A DNA stretch of 64,000 bases from an uncultured Pelagibacteraceae bacterium (GCA_902555065.1 CACDQQ010000001.1:62001-126000), one strand, 5' to 3'; shown: positions 1-9,768, counted from the first letter of the stretch. A program made the numbers and translations. Notes: generated by a model from the sequence alone, not told the origin.

Positions 1-1022
1 GATCAGATTTTGTTTTAAAATTAAAAAAAAAAATTAATAAGAGAATTGGTAAATTATCTTCTGTAAAAAAAATAACTAAAAATAAAGCTTTTTGCTCTTT
101 AATAGTTGGTAAAGATCAGGATATTTTATTCGAACAGTACGCAAAGGACTTTTCTACAAATCAGCCTCAAACAATTATGTCAATTACAAAAATGTTTATA
201 CATTTATTTGTGGGAGAACTGATAGACAGAAAACTAATTAATTTAAATAAGAAAATTTCATTTTACTTGCCAAAAATTGGCAGTGGTTATGCAAATGCAA
301 AAGTAAAAGACGTTTTAGACATGAACATTGTAAATCTATATAGCGAAGATTATACAAAAGCTTATTCGTCTTCATTTTTACACGAGCCTGTGGGAGGATG
401 GAGACTGCCGATTAAAGGCAAAAACATTCAAAGCCAGGAACAATATTTAAATTCAATTAAATCTTTAAAAAGTAGAGATTTAAAAAATTATACCGATCTG
501 GCGCATTATAAATCAGCTAATACCGATGTTATTGGACTAATTGTAGAAAAAGTAAGTAAAAAAAGTTTAAGACAATGGCTGTTGGAAGCAGTTGAAGCAA
601 CAGGATTTGAAGAAGGATTGTATATAGGAACAGATAGATTTGGAACACCGTGGATGTCTGGAGGCGGAAGTTTAATTACAAGAGATTTTTTAAGAATGGG
701 TTTACTTTTTTCTAGGTTTGGAAAAGGTATAAATGGAAAAAATATTGGTTCTAAAACTTTTTTGAGTAAAACTATTAATAGTGAGGGACCCAAATACATT
801 CAATTATCTAAAGATAAATTTGTCTGTTATGTTAATTCATTAATGAAATGCGGTAACTGGATTGGTCACTCTGGGTATGGGGGCCAATTTTTAGGAATAA
901 ATTTGAAAACAAAAGTTGTTGCTGCGTTTTTTTCTGTCTTAGAGACTAAATCTGCAACAAATGAAAAATATAAAAAAGATATGGTAAATATGATAGACCA
1001 AATAATTAGTAAAGATTACTAA
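1..1022 (+). CDS. Beta-lactamase-fold serine hydrolase, 5' truncated
   Basis: The reading frame is open from the window edge (first complete codon at base 3), so the ATG at 177 in the ORF track is internal and the true start lies outside. The SxxK nucleophile motif appears as MSITKMF just at that ATG. A YKSANTD tyrosine motif follows and HSGYGGQFLGIN lies near the C terminus. This is the class C beta-lactamase/esterase/6-aminohexanoate-dimer hydrolase layout (Pfam Beta-lactamase). The YxSANTD form resembles NylB-type amide hydrolases more than true AmpC. The substrate cannot be read from sequence. The stop lies one base from the stop of the convergent downstream gene. Confidence 0.8.
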   Translation, partial: SDFVLKLKKKINKRIGKLSSVKKITKNKAFCSLIVGKDQDILFEQYAKDFSTNQPQTIMSITKMFIHLFVGELIDRKLINLNKKISFYLPKIGSGYANAKVKDVLDMNIVNLYSEDYTKAYSSSFLHEPVGGWRLPIKGKNIQSQEQYLNSIKSLKSRDLKNYTDLAHYKSANTDVIGLIVEKVSKKSLRQWLLEAVEATGFEEGLYIGTDRFGTPWMSGGGSLITRDFLRMGLLFSRFGKGINGKNIGSKTFLSKTINSEGPKYIQLSKDKFVCYVNSLMKCGNWIGHSGYGGQFLGINLKTKVVAAFFSVLETKSATNEKYKKDMVNMIDQIISKDY

Positions 1023-1023
1023 T

Positions 1024-2007
1024 TTAAGAAAATTTTGTTATCAAGGATTTTAAATGTTTATCTGTGACGCCACAACAACCCCCAATAATTTTTACCTGAT
1101 CGTCTATTAACTCAGAACACTTATCAACAAATTCAATTTCATTTTCAGTTATTAATGCTTGCATAGTACTCGTGTCAAATTTATGAATTTCTGGATAGAA
1201 CATAATTGGCCCATTCCAATTTGATTTTAAAACTTTCATTCCCTCTTTTGTATCAATAAACCAACTATGCATAATGCCATAAACATCTCCACCGATAGAT
1301 TTGAGTGAATTAATTATTTCAGCGAAATTTATAATTTTATCTTCAGGAAGGAATTTTGGCTCATCGGGATATTTTAAAGGGTCATATATAATAGATCTCT
1401 CTTTTTCAGCTCTAAAATTTCTACCTACTACGGTTTCATCAAACTTACTTATGCAGCAACTTAATCCAACCCAGACAGGTAAACCTGTTTCCAAAGCTGC
1501 ATTAAGCAAAATTTTAGCGTGATCAATATCTAAAAGCATTTCAAGAATAAGCACTTCGACTCCCTCTTCTTTTAATACCTTCGCTTGTTCTTTATAATTT
1601 TTTTCTTCTTTTGCAAATGATGGTACAAATTTTGTGTCAGGTCTAAATTCATTTTCAGCCAAAGCTAAATATGTTGACATGCTTCCAGCAATTTTAATTT
1701 TTTTTCCAGAATTTTTGACTGCTTGTCTTGCTAACTTAACTGTATCAATGTTAATTTTTATAGTCTGATCTCCTAAATTTGAAGGCTCAAGACAATGCCT
1801 GGCAGTTCCAAAAGTATTGGTTGTTATCATATCACATCCGGCGTTTATATGACTTTCGTGTACTTTGATAACTATTTCTGGTGAGAAAACATTTGCTAAA
1901 CCAGAAAAAGCTGGTCCCATAGTTCCACCAAGTCTCTGAATTTCTGAGCCTGTTCCACCATCTAAGAAGACTTTTTTTTTTGATTTCAATAATTCATTAA
2001 TATCCAT
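1024..2007 (-). CDS. Homocysteine S-methyltransferase family protein
   Basis: A 327 aa cytosolic zinc methyltransferase of the MmuM/BHMT type, which moves a methyl group from a sulfonium or betaine donor to homocysteine. The N terminus has FLDGGTGSEIQRLG. Zinc-binding cysteines are visible in LSCC near residue 184 and in the C-terminal GGCCG motif near residue 311. The length fits the short bacterial family. It is the last gene of a minus-strand run with an EamA carrier, an amidase and an iron alcohol dehydrogenase; its ATG shares one base with the carrier's stop. The methyl donor is not determinable. S-methylmethionine or a betaine-like compound are the family options. Confidence 0.85.
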   Translation of the reverse strand: MDINELLKSKKKVFLDGGTGSEIQRLGGTMGPAFSGLANVFSPEIVIKVHESHINAGCDMITTNTFGTARHCLEPSNLGDQTIKINIDTVKLARQAVKNSGKKIKIAGSMSTYLALAENEFRPDTKFVPSFAKEEKNYKEQAKVLKEEGVEVLILEMLLDIDHAKILLNAALETGLPVWVGLSCCISKFDETVVGRNFRAEKERSIIYDPLKYPDEPKFLPEDKIINFAEIINSLKSIGGDVYGIMHSWFIDTKEGMKVLKSNWNGPIMFYPEIHKFDTSTMQALITENEIEFVDKCSELIDDQVKIIGGCCGVTDKHLKSLITKFS

Positions 2008-2909
2008 TATGCTAATTTCTTCTCTGACTTTGGAACATATACAACTTCAATTACACCACCAAGAATTATTAGAATACTACCTATTGTTTCTCTCCAACCA
2101 AAAGGTTCATTTGTTAAAATACTAGCACTAACAACACCAACAATTATTTCAGCTAAAAATAAAATAGATGATAAGCCGGCTCCTAGTTTGCTTGGAGCCC
2201 AAAAGATTATTACTCCTGTAGGAATAAAATAAAATATCGAAATAAGTAATAAAAAAGTGGACATTGACATGATAACCTCCACTGATGGAACTGGTCCTAA
2301 ATAATCTACTAAGAATAACCCAATAGGTATACTGGCTAAACCTCCATAAAAAAAGAATGTGAATATAATTGGAAAGACTCCATCTGTTTTAATTATTTCC
2401 ATTCTAATTAAACCAGCACCAAATAGTGCACCTCCAGCAAGAGCCAACCAATCCCCTGCATTTTGAGGTAATGGAATTATATTTTCTTGACTGAATACAA
2501 TCCATAAACCTCCTAGTGCCAAACCTAATGTGATTACCCTCTTCCAACCAAATTTCTTTTTTAAAAATATAATTTCAAATATTGTTGTCCAAACAGGTAT
2601 CATGTAAAACATGATTAATGCTTTAACTACATCAGTAAGAAGAAAGCTAAGAGCATAACAAACAAATCCACTTCCAACAAAAAAACCAGTGAGAGGAAAT
2701 TCCAATCCAATAGACTTTCCTTTTATAACTCTCCAAATTGCGACTGGCGATAATATTAATATTCCAACCGCCATTTGGGATATTGTTCCCCAGCCACCAG
2801 TCAAACCTCCATCTTCTAATATTCTTTGAGGTAACCAATAAATTCCCCATGAACCAGCAGCAATAGCTAATGCAAATGAAATTTTAAAATGATGAGGGTG
2901 TCTGGTCAT
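2007..2909 (-). CDS. DMT superfamily (EamA) transporter
   Basis: A 300 aa inner-membrane carrier with about ten hydrophobic segments and the two-repeat EamA pattern. The first half includes WGIYWLPQRIL and the second half ends in a helix carrying GGVIEVVYVP. Family members usually export or import amino acids, amines or nucleotide-type metabolites. Substrate is unknown. It is tightly packed between the amidase (2 bp gap) and the methyltransferase (1 bp overlap), so it probably moves a substrate or product of those enzymes. Confidence 0.85.
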   Translation of the reverse strand: MTRHPHHFKISFALAIAAGSWGIYWLPQRILEDGGLTGGWGTISQMAVGILILSPVAIWRVIKGKSIGLEFPLTGFFVGSGFVCYALSFLLTDVVKALIMFYMIPVWTTIFEIIFLKKKFGWKRVITLGLALGGLWIVFSQENIIPLPQNAGDWLALAGGALFGAGLIRMEIIKTDGVFPIIFTFFFYGGLASIPIGLFLVDYLGPVPSVEVIMSMSTFLLLISIFYFIPTGVIIFWAPSKLGAGLSSILFLAEIIVGVVSASILTNEPFGWRETIGSILIILGGVIEVVYVPKSEKKLA

Positions 2910-2911
2910 TA

Positions 2912-4324
2912 TTATTCCGATAATTCTGGTTTAAATTTTGAAAAGTTAAAAATTTCTTCATAAGATTTGGCAAAGTTAATTAGTTTATTATCTTCTTTAA
3001 CATTTGCTATAATCTGCATTCCCATTGGTAGCCCTTTATTATTAAAACCAACTGGAATAGATATAGTTGGCAAACCAAGCAAACTTGATAATGTATAGAC
3101 TTCCATATATCTATGATAAGTGTCAATTTTATTGTTATTGATAAATTCTGGATTGTTTAGGTTCTTTTCAAAAGGAAATAGTTGAGCCGATGGTAATGCT
3201 AAAAAATCGTAATGTTTAAATAGGTTTTGTATTTTATCCATATATTTATTTCTTATTTCTATTGCTTTTAAAACATCGTTTGTTTTGATGCTTTTCCCTT
3301 TTTCATATTCCCAATATGCTTGGGAAGGTAATTCATTTAAATTTTTTAAATTATATAACAAAAAGTTTTCATACAAAAATTTGGCTCTTAATATTATCCA
3401 AGAATACCACAATTCTTCTGAATTAATTTCAGTTTTTAAATCTTCAATATTTAAATTATTTGACTGTAATTTTTTTAAAATATTTTCACATAAGTCGATG
3501 ATTCCATCTTCATACTTATATTGTTCGTTTAGATCAATGCACCATCCAATTTTTAAATCTGAAAGTTTTTTTATATTTATAACTTCAAGATCGAAAGATA
3601 ATTTATCCTTTACATTCTTCCCTTTTATATAGTTAAATAAAAATTCCATGTCATTAGGAGTCCTAGCAAAACATCCAGTTGTAGATATTAAAGGAAAATC
3701 TTTTAAATTTTTAATTTCAAATCTATCTTCTGCAATCGCACCAGGTGTTGGTCTTAATCCATAAATATTTGCAAATGCTGCTGGGTTTCTACAAGATCCC
3801 ATCATATCTGTGCCATCTGCAAAAGGAATTAAATTTGCCGCAACAGCTGCTGCTGCACCACCAGAAGACCCTCCCGCTGACTTACTATGGTCATAAACAT
3901 TTGAAGTTGCTCCATAAACTCTGTTAGTAGTATGACAACCAACAGCAAATTCAGAGAGATTTGTTTTACCAATTAAAATTGTGTTTTTTCTATAATTATC
4001 TACTAATAAAGAGTCCTGTTTTGGGATATTTTTTAATAACTCTTTATATCCATAACAAGTTACCTCATTTTTAATATCAAATAATTCTTTAACAGCAATT
4101 GGAAGTCCATAAATATCATCTTTGTCATTATCACTATTAAAATTTTCATCTTTTAATTTTGCTTCTTCAGTAATTTTTGTTTCATCTATATGTGAAATAA
4201 TAGCATTTAATTTTGGGTTGAATTTTTTTATTCTATCTAAATAGAAATTTATTACCTCTGCAATTTTAATTTCCCTATCTTTAATTTTTGAAATTATTTG
4301 ATGGACAGAGAAATTCTCAAGCAC
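2912..4324 (-). CDS. Amidase signature family hydrolase
   Basis: A 470 aa amidase-signature enzyme with a Ser-Ser-Lys triad. The lysine is in AVKELFD (about residue 79), the glycine/serine-rich core is SAGGSSGGAAAA (about 149-160), and the nucleophile serine is in GSCRNPA (about 177). The motif before the nucleophile reads GTDMMGSCR where GSDTGGSIR is common, a mild deviation. The family hydrolyses linear or cyclic amides to acid plus ammonia or amine. It is not GatA by context, because there is no gatB or gatC nearby. It sits in the run with an iron alcohol dehydrogenase upstream and an EamA carrier downstream, which suggests small-amide catabolism. Confidence 0.85.
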   Translation of the reverse strand: MLENFSVHQIISKIKDREIKIAEVINFYLDRIKKFNPKLNAIISHIDETKITEEAKLKDENFNSDNDKDDIYGLPIAVKELFDIKNEVTCYGYKELLKNIPKQDSLLVDNYRKNTILIGKTNLSEFAVGCHTTNRVYGATSNVYDHSKSAGGSSGGAAAAVAANLIPFADGTDMMGSCRNPAAFANIYGLRPTPGAIAEDRFEIKNLKDFPLISTTGCFARTPNDMEFLFNYIKGKNVKDKLSFDLEVINIKKLSDLKIGWCIDLNEQYKYEDGIIDLCENILKKLQSNNLNIEDLKTEINSEELWYSWIILRAKFLYENFLLYNLKNLNELPSQAYWEYEKGKSIKTNDVLKAIEIRNKYMDKIQNLFKHYDFLALPSAQLFPFEKNLNNPEFINNNKIDTYHRYMEVYTLSSLLGLPTISIPVGFNNKGLPMGMQIIANVKEDNKLINFAKSYEEIFNFSKFKPELSE

Positions 4325-4334
4325 TTAATTAAAC

Positions 4335-5525
4335 CTATCTTGCTTGTCTAATACTCTCTAAAACTAAAGTCTTGACCTCGTCTAATGATGCCTTTTTAGG
4401 ATTTTGTCCATAAGCTTGATCTAGCATTGATTTCTTTGCTATTCTCTCCTGGCAATCTTCTGGTACTCCCAATTCATTTAATCCTTTAGGGATTTTTAAT
4501 TTATCTAGAATTATATTTAAGTTGTCTTGAAAACTTTCAATTGAATGATTTTCAAACTGCATAGCCTCTGACATTCTTTTAACTTTTTCTTCTAATCCAG
4601 GCAAATTATATTTCATTACTGCGGGAAGTATAATTGCATTAGTCAATCCATGATGAGTATTATATTCAGCTCCAACCATATGTGAAATTGCATGAACTAA
4701 ACCTAGGCCTTTTAAGAAAGCTATTCCGCCCAAATAAGATCCTATGATCATTCCTCCTCTAGCTAAAAGATTATCGGGTTCTTCCACAGCTAAATAAAGT
4801 GATTTTGAAATTAAATTTAAACTTTCTAATGCAGAACCATCACAAAGTGGATGAAACATAGGAACACTATAACCTTCAATTGCATGTATCATTGCATCTA
4901 TACCTGTCCAAGCAGTAAGATTTGCTGGTAATTTTAAAGTTAGCTCTGGATCTACTAAAGCTAAACATGGTCGGGCATCTGGATGCCATAAACAAAACTT
5001 CATTCCTTTTTCAAGATGAGTAACCATAGCTGTAACTTCTGTTTCAGCACCAGTTCCTGCTGTAGTTGGAATAGTAATTATTTTTGGAAAAGGATTTTCC
5101 ATAGTTAATTTTGGTGGCTCTTTTTCAAATTCAAAATCCCATAACGGTACTCCGCTATTAACTGTAAGAGAAATTGCTTTGCCTCCATCCATTGCACTTC
5201 CACCGCCTATTGCAATTATTGCATCATGATTGCCTTCACGAAATTTTTTACATCCAGAATCTATTTCATCATCTCTAGGATTTGGCGATATATTTGAATA
5301 AATATCTGATTTGATTTTTGAATCATTAAGCAAATTTTGTAAGTCACTTATAAATGATAAATTTACACTACCACTATCAGTAACGATTAATGCGTTATTT
5401 ATTTTAAAATTTTTACAAAAATTTCCAATTTCTTTAAATCTTCCAGGACCATAAGCTGTAAAAGTTGGAAATGTCCAATCCTGATTATTTAATAAAAATT
5501 CTTCATTGAGCTTAAAATTTTGCAT
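4335..5525 (-). CDS. Iron-containing alcohol dehydrogenase
   Basis: A 396 aa group III alcohol dehydrogenase. The NAD-binding loop is GGGSAMDGGKA. Metal ligands fall in the expected order: the Asp and His of DAMIHAIEGY, then HAISHMVG, then HHGLTNA. It reversibly oxidises a primary alcohol or hydroxyacid with NAD(P) in the cytosol. It is the first gene of the minus-strand run (10 bp before the amidase) and is divergent from an EamA carrier at 5564. The 38 bp gap between the divergent starts must hold the promoters. Confidence 0.88.
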   Translation of the reverse strand: MQNFKLNEEFLLNNQDWTFPTFTAYGPGRFKEIGNFCKNFKINNALIVTDSGSVNLSFISDLQNLLNDSKIKSDIYSNISPNPRDDEIDSGCKKFREGNHDAIIAIGGGSAMDGGKAISLTVNSGVPLWDFEFEKEPPKLTMENPFPKIITIPTTAGTGAETEVTAMVTHLEKGMKFCLWHPDARPCLALVDPELTLKLPANLTAWTGIDAMIHAIEGYSVPMFHPLCDGSALESLNLISKSLYLAVEEPDNLLARGGMIIGSYLGGIAFLKGLGLVHAISHMVGAEYNTHHGLTNAIILPAVMKYNLPGLEEKVKRMSEAMQFENHSIESFQDNLNIILDKLKIPKGLNELGVPEDCQERIAKKSMLDQAYGQNPKKASLDEVKTLVLESIRQAR

Positions 5526-5563
5526 AATATTTTAAAAACTTATACTAATTTCAATATTATTAA

Positions 5564-6496
5564 ATGAAAATTTCATCCGAAAAAACAGATCTAAAAAAAA
5601 CATATTTAGCAATTGCTACAATGCTCTTAGCAATTTTGTGTATAGATCTTTACATGGTTATTATTAAATTTTTAGGTGATGAATACTCAATAATTCAATT
5701 AACTTTATTTAGAAATGTAGCAGCAATTATACCTTTGCTATTATTGATCTTATTCACAAATGAATTTTCAACAATATTTAAAAACATAGGCAATAAGTTT
5801 TTGATATTGAGTTGCTTGAGAGGAATATGTTTTCTTTCTATGAATGTATTTATTTTTATTTCGGTAGTAAATCTGGAGTTTGCAACTGCAATGACGCTAA
5901 CCTTTTCGTCACCTTTCTTCATAGTAATACTATCAATAATTTTATTGAGTGAAAAAATTGGTATTTATAGATGGTCAGCAGTTATAATCGGTTTTGTTGG
6001 TGTAGTTATGATAATGAAACCAACAAGTGAAATTTTTAGTTTATACTCAATCTTTCCAATTTTAACCGCTATAGCATGGGCTTTCACAGTCATAATTTTA
6101 AAATTCATTCAAGGCAATCATTCAACTGCTAAAATTCAATTATACACGTTAATATTTAATGTCATTGGTGGTTTAATATTATTTTTTTTTACTACAGGAC
6201 ATGTTGAAATTAAGAATTTTAAAGATTTTATTTTGATGACAATGACTGGGGTTTTGGGTGGTACAGCAGCAATATTATTTATTTACTCTTACCGTTTAAT
6301 TTCAGCAAGTAAAATTGCTTCATTTGAGTATCTTGGTATACCATCATCTTTTATTCTTGGTTGGATTTTCTTTAATGAAGCTCCATGGGGACAACTATTT
6401 CCTGGAGTGATAGTAATTATTTTTGCTGGTATGATTATTATATGGAGAGATAATATTAAAAAGAAATCAATAGAGGGTAATAAGCAAATTTATTGA
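5564..6496 (+). CDS. DMT superfamily (EamA) transporter
   Basis: A 310 aa membrane protein with ten predicted hydrophobic segments and two EamA repeats. The end of the first repeat carries EKIGIYRWSAVIIGFVGV, closely matching KEQIGIRRWSAIVVGFIGV in the carrier at 18644, so the two are paralogues. Substrate is unknown. The 3' end overlaps the convergent proV stop by 7 bp. Confidence 0.85.
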   Translation: MKISSEKTDLKKTYLAIATMLLAILCIDLYMVIIKFLGDEYSIIQLTLFRNVAAIIPLLLLILFTNEFSTIFKNIGNKFLILSCLRGICFLSMNVFIFISVVNLEFATAMTLTFSSPFFIVILSIILLSEKIGIYRWSAVIIGFVGVVMIMKPTSEIFSLYSIFPILTAIAWAFTVIILKFIQGNHSTAKIQLYTLIFNVIGGLILFFFTTGHVEIKNFKDFILMTMTGVLGGTAAILFIYSYRLISASKIASFEYLGIPSSFILGWIFFNEAPWGQLFPGVIVIIFAGMIIIWRDNIKKKSIEGNKQIY

Positions 6497-7536
6497 TTTG
6501 ATCTCATAGATTTCATGACTATTACTCTATCTATTTCACCTAATAGCTTTCCACTTTCGTTACAAACTACTGGATAAGTTTTATCATTATCAATTAGCCT
6601 ATCTATTAAATTTTCAATTTTAGAATTATCTAAAATATTATCTTTTCCATTCTCAAATAAATTTTTTGTTTCATTGCAGCATTCTGTTCTCATGACTTTG
6701 CCTGCACTTAATACTTTATATTTAGGAACATCTTCGCAAAAATCTTTAACATATTGATCTTTTGGATTAGATACAATTTCTTCAGGTGTGCCAACTTGAG
6801 AAACTTCTCCATCTTTCATAATTGCTATGTGATCTCCCATTTTAATTGCCTCTAAAAAATCGTGAGTTATAAATACCATAGTTTTTTGGAGCTTCTCTTG
6901 GATCTTTAAAAGCTCATCTTGCATTTCTCTTCTAATCAAAGGATCCAAAGCTGAAAAAGGTTCATCAAAAATTAATATTTCAGGATCCACAGCTAACGCT
7001 CTTGCAAGTCCTACCCTTTGCTGCATACCTCCAGATAATTCTCTTGGATAATTATTATGCCAACCATCTAAGCCAACCATTTTTAAAACTTCCATTGACT
7101 TATCTGTTCTTATATCTTTTTTTGTTCCCCTTACTTCTAATCCATAACCAATATTTTCTAGGACTGTTCTATGAGGAAATAAACCAAAATGTTGGAAAAC
7201 CATGCTCATTTTATTTCTTCTTAATTCTAATAATTCACTTGCGCTCATTTTTGTAACTTCAACATCATCCATTTTCACCATGCCAGCTGTTGGTTCAATC
7301 AATCTCGAAATACATCTGACTAGTGTTGATTTTCCACTACCAGATAATCCCATTACAACAAATGTTTCACCTTTTTGAATTGAGAAACTGACATCTTTAA
7401 CAGCAACAACATGTCCAGTCTTTTCTTGAACTTCCTTAATACTTAAATTTTTATCAAGGTTTTTAATAATTCTTTTTTCGTCGGGTCCAAATAACTTCCA
7501 TATATTTGTACAAGTGATTTTTTGTTCTAAGGCCAT
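6490..7536 (-). CDS. proV: Glycine betaine/proline ABC transporter ATPase ProV
   Basis: A 348 aa ATPase of the ProV/OpuAA type. Walker A is GLSGSGKST (about 63-71), the signature is LSGGMQQRVGLARAL (about 166), and Walker B is ILIFDEPFSALDP (about 190). The N-terminal 50 residues carry the ProV-typical sequence NIWKLFGPDE. The C terminus retains only about one CBS-like segment (DKTYPVVCNESGKLLGEID), shorter than the tandem CBS of E. coli ProV. It energises uptake of compatible solutes. Transcribed divergently from the permease gene across a 77 bp gap that contains a palindrome. Confidence 0.93.
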   Translation of the reverse strand: MALEQKITCTNIWKLFGPDEKRIIKNLDKNLSIKEVQEKTGHVVAVKDVSFSIQKGETFVVMGLSGSGKSTLVRCISRLIEPTAGMVKMDDVEVTKMSASELLELRRNKMSMVFQHFGLFPHRTVLENIGYGLEVRGTKKDIRTDKSMEVLKMVGLDGWHNNYPRELSGGMQQRVGLARALAVDPEILIFDEPFSALDPLIRREMQDELLKIQEKLQKTMVFITHDFLEAIKMGDHIAIMKDGEVSQVGTPEEIVSNPKDQYVKDFCEDVPKYKVLSAGKVMRTECCNETKNLFENGKDNILDNSKIENLIDRLIDNDKTYPVVCNESGKLLGEIDRVIVMKSMRSNQ

Positions 7537-7571
7537 TTTTAATAAATAATATTACCCCAAAAATAGACAAT

Positions 7572-7592
7572 ATTTTACTTTAAATGTAAAAT
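7572..7592. promoter_or_regulatory. Palindrome in the proV/proW divergent intergenic region
   Basis: ATTTTAC and GTAAAAT form perfect 7 bp inverted arms around TTTAAAT in the 77 bp gap between the divergent proV and permease starts. The position suits an operator shared by both transcripts. No regulator can be assigned, and AT-rich sequence produces such palindromes by chance. Confidence 0.3.
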
Positions 7593-7613
7593 TATTTATT
7601 TTAACTTGCTAAC

Positions 7614-9728
7614 ATGGCTACTAGAACTGATTTAATAGATAAATCAAATCAATCAAAAAACATAATAACTTATGTAATTATTGGAGTTGTTTTTTTGGTA
7701 GCTCTGTGGCTATCGACTCAAAGTGAAGGGCCTTCAAAATTTCCTAAAGAAGTCACTGATAAATTTACATTTACAGCTTGGGTGAATGATGGAGAAGATT
7801 ATTTAAAAAAAAATTACAGATGGGTAACTAAACTTATAGCAAGCTATATAAAAGAAACTTATTATTTTTTAGAAGACTTTTTACTAGAGTCTCCTTGGAT
7901 TTTGATAGCTGCAATAATTGTTATACCCTGCATAATTGCAGGTGGTTTGCGATTGGGAATTTATTCTTCCTTTGTAGTTTATTTTTGGGGAGCAACAGGA
8001 ATGTGGGAACCATCCTTGCAAACAGTGGCATTAATGGGTTTATCAGTTTTATTATGTGTGTTTTTTGGATTTATACTGGGTGTCTTGTGTTCACAAAGTA
8101 ATAGATTTGAAAATTTTATGAAGCCAGTCTTAGATACTATGCAGGTAATGCCAGCATTTGTGTATTTGTTCCCAGCATTATTTTTTTTTGGGATAGGGGG
8201 TGCACCAGCAATATTAGCTACAATGATATATGCAATGCCTCCAATAATAAGATTGACAAACACTGGTATAAGACAAGTGCCAGCTCAAACTATTGAGTCT
8301 GCAACTTCCTTTGGTTCAAGTAAACTTCAATTGTTATTTAAAATTAAAATTCCATTATCTTTACCAAGTATAATGATGGGTATTAACCAGGTAATAATGA
8401 TGGCATTAGCGTTAGTGGTTCTTGCATGTTTTATAGGTGCTGAAGGTATTGGTGGTCAAGTTTGGCAAGCAATAAGAAGATTGGATGTTGGTTGGGCAAT
8501 GGAAGGTGGGTTATGCATTTTATTTATGGCGATAATGTTTGATAGATTTAGTTTAGCGTTTAGTAAAAATAAAGAAAGGCTTCCTTCAGATGTACAAAGA
8601 TTTTACTTGCTTCCTCAAAGTTGGGAAAAATACCAAATCGCAAAAATTTTAGAAATGCCACTAAGTTTTGGAAATAAGATTTTAAAAAGTATATGTCAAA
8701 CAGTTACATCTGCTATAGCAGTAGTATTTAGAATCTTAATTTCGGTTTTTAATAAATCTACAGCAGAAAACATTGGTGAATTTATTAGTAAAAGATTTTA
8801 TGTTATTCCTTATTTTCTAGTTTTATTTCTAATTGCATTTATAGATCATTACTTTTTAGAAATTGGAACATTTCCAAAAGAATGGAAATTATCGATAAGA
8901 CAACCAATTACTAATGCAGTGGAAAGCCTGACTGTAAATCCAGGATTTATTTCTTTTGCAAAAGGTTTAAGAGCTTTTGTTTATTTAAATTTGTTAAGAC
9001 CTTTAGATGTTTTTCTAACCCAAATACCTTGGTGGTATACATTGGCAGTATTTGCAGCTTTGGGTTATATAACTGTTGGAATAAGATTTGCAATAATTAC
9101 TGCAGTCCTTCTTCTATTTATTGGTGCATGTGGAATATGGACTCAATCAATGATAACTTTATCGTCAGTACTTGTGTCAGTTGTGCTATGTTTTGTTATA
9201 GGAGTTCCTCTTGGAATAATTGCATCTTACAATGAAAGATTTAGAAATATTCAAAACGTTGTGTTAGATGCAATGCAAACACTTCCTTATTTCTGTTATT
9301 TAATTCCTGTTCTAATGTTTTTTGGAGGTGGAACAGTTTCAGCTGTTCTTGCAACTGTAATATATTCAATTCCACCAATAATTAGATTAACATCACTAGG
9401 TTTAACACAGGTTTCTGGTACTTACTCTGAAGTATCAAGATCATTTGGTGGAACACTTATTCAAACATTAAATAAAGTCAAATTCCCATTAGCTGTTCCA
9501 AGTTTAGTTATTGGATTTAATCAGACTGTAATTATGGCTTTTGCTATGCAAATAGTTACACCGCTTATTGGTGGTAAGGGCTTGGGTTTAGAGGTATTTA
9601 ATGGTCTAGCAAGGTCCGATACTGGTAGAGGTCTAGCGGCAGGGATTGGAATTGTACTGTTAGCTATAATCATCGATAGAATTACACTTGCATATACAAA
9701 GAAACAAAGAGAAGCCTTGGGTTTATAA
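7614..9728 (+). CDS. proW: Glycine betaine ABC transporter permease, fused tandem ProW-like domains
   Basis: At 704 aa this is about twice the usual ProW domain size. Two BPD_transp_1 permease domains are present in one frame. The first half has MPAFVYLFPALFFFGIGGAP and ESATSFGSSKLQLLFKIKIP; the second has TLPYFCYLIPVLMFFGGG and YSEVSRSFGGTLIQTLNKVK. Each half has its own coupling-loop segment that would contact ProV. The halves are clearly homologous but diverged, so one polypeptide likely replaces the ProW homodimer. A hydrophobic N-terminal helix and a long stretch of about 100 aa separate and precede the cores. Confidence 0.9.
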   Translation: MATRTDLIDKSNQSKNIITYVIIGVVFLVALWLSTQSEGPSKFPKEVTDKFTFTAWVNDGEDYLKKNYRWVTKLIASYIKETYYFLEDFLLESPWILIAAIIVIPCIIAGGLRLGIYSSFVVYFWGATGMWEPSLQTVALMGLSVLLCVFFGFILGVLCSQSNRFENFMKPVLDTMQVMPAFVYLFPALFFFGIGGAPAILATMIYAMPPIIRLTNTGIRQVPAQTIESATSFGSSKLQLLFKIKIPLSLPSIMMGINQVIMMALALVVLACFIGAEGIGGQVWQAIRRLDVGWAMEGGLCILFMAIMFDRFSLAFSKNKERLPSDVQRFYLLPQSWEKYQIAKILEMPLSFGNKILKSICQTVTSAIAVVFRILISVFNKSTAENIGEFISKRFYVIPYFLVLFLIAFIDHYFLEIGTFPKEWKLSIRQPITNAVESLTVNPGFISFAKGLRAFVYLNLLRPLDVFLTQIPWWYTLAVFAALGYITVGIRFAIITAVLLLFIGACGIWTQSMITLSSVLVSVVLCFVIGVPLGIIASYNERFRNIQNVVLDAMQTLPYFCYLIPVLMFFGGGTVSAVLATVIYSIPPIIRLTSLGLTQVSGTYSEVSRSFGGTLIQTLNKVKFPLAVPSLVIGFNQTVIMAFAMQIVTPLIGGKGLGLEVFNGLARSDTGRGLAAGIGIVLLAIIIDRITLAYTKKQREALGL

Positions 9729-9768
9729 ACCAATAAAATAGTGGTGATTTGCAAGGTTTACAGACAGT

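Noticed and set aside
506-799. 97 aa minus-strand ORF
   Set aside because: Lies wholly inside the serine hydrolase gene in an opposite frame; low-complexity hydrophobic shadow without a family match.
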